Below are positions 4,883-5,373 of a DNA stretch of 5,373 nucleotides, piece after piece. Under the pieces are notes generated by a model. That model worked only from the letters and a program-made list of their open reading frames with translations, had not been told where the DNA came from and searched no databases. Location: contig JAGLDI010000067.1 in the NCBI GenBank assembly GCA_023145655.1, positions 1 to 5,373 on the forward strand, read 5' to 3'. Source of the stretch: Desulfuromusa sp. GTDB lineage: Bacteria > Desulfobacterota > Desulfuromonadia > Desulfuromonadales > Geopsychrobacteraceae. The position numbers were made by a program, and so were the translations under genes. Numbering within the stretch: position 1 is the stretch's first letter; each line of letters opens with the position of its first letter.

Positions 4883-5373
4883 TCAAATTTCTGCTTCATG
4901 ATGTTGCCTGGCGTGTTCTTCCTTAAGACCCAATAACCGTCGGATATCTTCCAGAATCATATAGAGTGCCGGGATCAGCAGCAGGATAATTCCGGTGCCA
5001 AAGAGGATCCCAAAGCCGAGTGAAATAGCCATCGGTACCAGAAATTGTGCCTGAACACTGGTTTCCAGAATCATTGGGGTCAGGCCAAAGAAGGTGGTCA
5101 GTGATGTCAGGACAATGGGTCGAAAGCGTCGGGTTCCGGCAGCAATAATCGCTTCATACAGGGGCATCCCTTCCCGCCGGTTACGATTGACTTTGTCAAT
5201 TAACAACAGAGAATCATTGATGACCACACCCGATAGAGCAACCAGGCCGAACAGGCTTAGCAGGCTTAGATTGAAGCCCATGATGATGTGGCCAAGAACG
5301 GCACCGATCATCCCGAAAGGGATTGCTGCCATGATCAACAGGGGCTGGGTGTAGCTGCGGAATGGAATCGCCA
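4883..5373 (-). CDS. RND efflux transporter permease, C-terminal part
   Basis: The frame runs off the right edge; 162 residues of the C-terminus are visible, against about 1000-1050 for the full family. RND permeases are inner-membrane proton antiporters that work with a periplasmic adaptor and an outer-membrane channel to export drugs, solvents, lipids or metals. The visible part starts with [20 protein letters not shown], continues through a membrane segment with [18 protein letters not shown] (about residues 41-58), the loop [25 protein letters not shown], and two last membrane segments ending [14 protein letters not shown], then a short charged, His-rich tail. These are the family's conserved C-terminal membrane segments. 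No start codon is present inside the window: the frame is open to the edge, and the TTG at 5336-5338 is internal. The type (HAE-1-like rather than metal CusA-like) is my reading and is not certain. Adaptor genes would lie beyond the window. Confidence 0.92.
   Translation of the reverse strand, partial: AIPFRSYTQPLLIMAAIPFGMIGAVLGHIIMGFNLSLLSLFGLVALSGVVINDSLLLIDKVNRNRREGMPLYEAIIAAGTRRFRPIVLTSLTTFFGLTPMILETSVQAQFLVPMAISLGFGILFGTGIILLLIPALYMILEDIRRLLGLKEEHARQHHEAEI

Noticed and set aside
5336..5338. TTG as a start codon of the right-edge RND protein
   Set aside because: The frame stays open upstream to the edge and encodes the conserved RND segment [11 protein letters not shown], so this TTG is an internal leucine codon.

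Overview
The window is an ordinary-looking stretch of chromosome from a Gram-negative bacterium of moderate G+C (visually somewhat under 50%). The RND efflux pump at the right edge implies an outer membrane. A delta-proteobacterium of the Desulfuromonadales/Pelobacter type is my best guess, from the combination of a small CxxC-ribbon protein, a CvfB-type S1 protein and the unusual MiaA. This is inference from general resemblance, and a marine gamma-proteobacterium cannot be excluded.

Layout from left to right. Positions 1-320 hold no gene I can support. A small plus-strand protein (321-725) joins a four-cysteine ribbon to a C-terminal CarD/UvrD-tail-like segment. It converges, across a probable hairpin terminator (741-770), on a minus-strand amidohydrolase of the PF04909 type (774-1553). 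The amidohydrolase is divergent from a YnfM/AraJ-like MFS transporter (1692-2849). The 138-bp divergent intergenic region carries a perfect 15-bp palindrome (1650-1664), a good operator candidate. It also carries two nearly identical 14-bp leaders in opposite orientation, one before each start codon. The MFS gene is followed 23 bp later by a CvfB/YitL-like S1-domain RNA-binding protein (2873-3700), and 95 bp after that by a divergent miaA tRNA dimethylallyltransferase (3796-4698). On the right edge the C-terminal part of an RND efflux permease (4883-5373, minus strand) runs out of the window. It is convergent with miaA, and the 184-bp gap between them holds a short hairpin flanked by A and T runs, and a dispersed-repeat-like element matching the Neisseria dRS3 core pattern.

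How they may work together. The amidohydrolase and MFS exporter probably form a co-controlled divergent pair that handles a small organic compound (substrate unknown). cvfB is probably co-transcribed with the MFS gene by position alone. cvfB and miaA are both RNA/translation genes and may form a loose transcription unit. I see no mobile-element genes, CRISPR array, tRNA or rRNA. I did not find a clearly new multi-gene system. The points most worth following are the operator and duplicated leaders at 1554-1691, the clade of MiaA, and the ribbon plus Tudor-like small protein.
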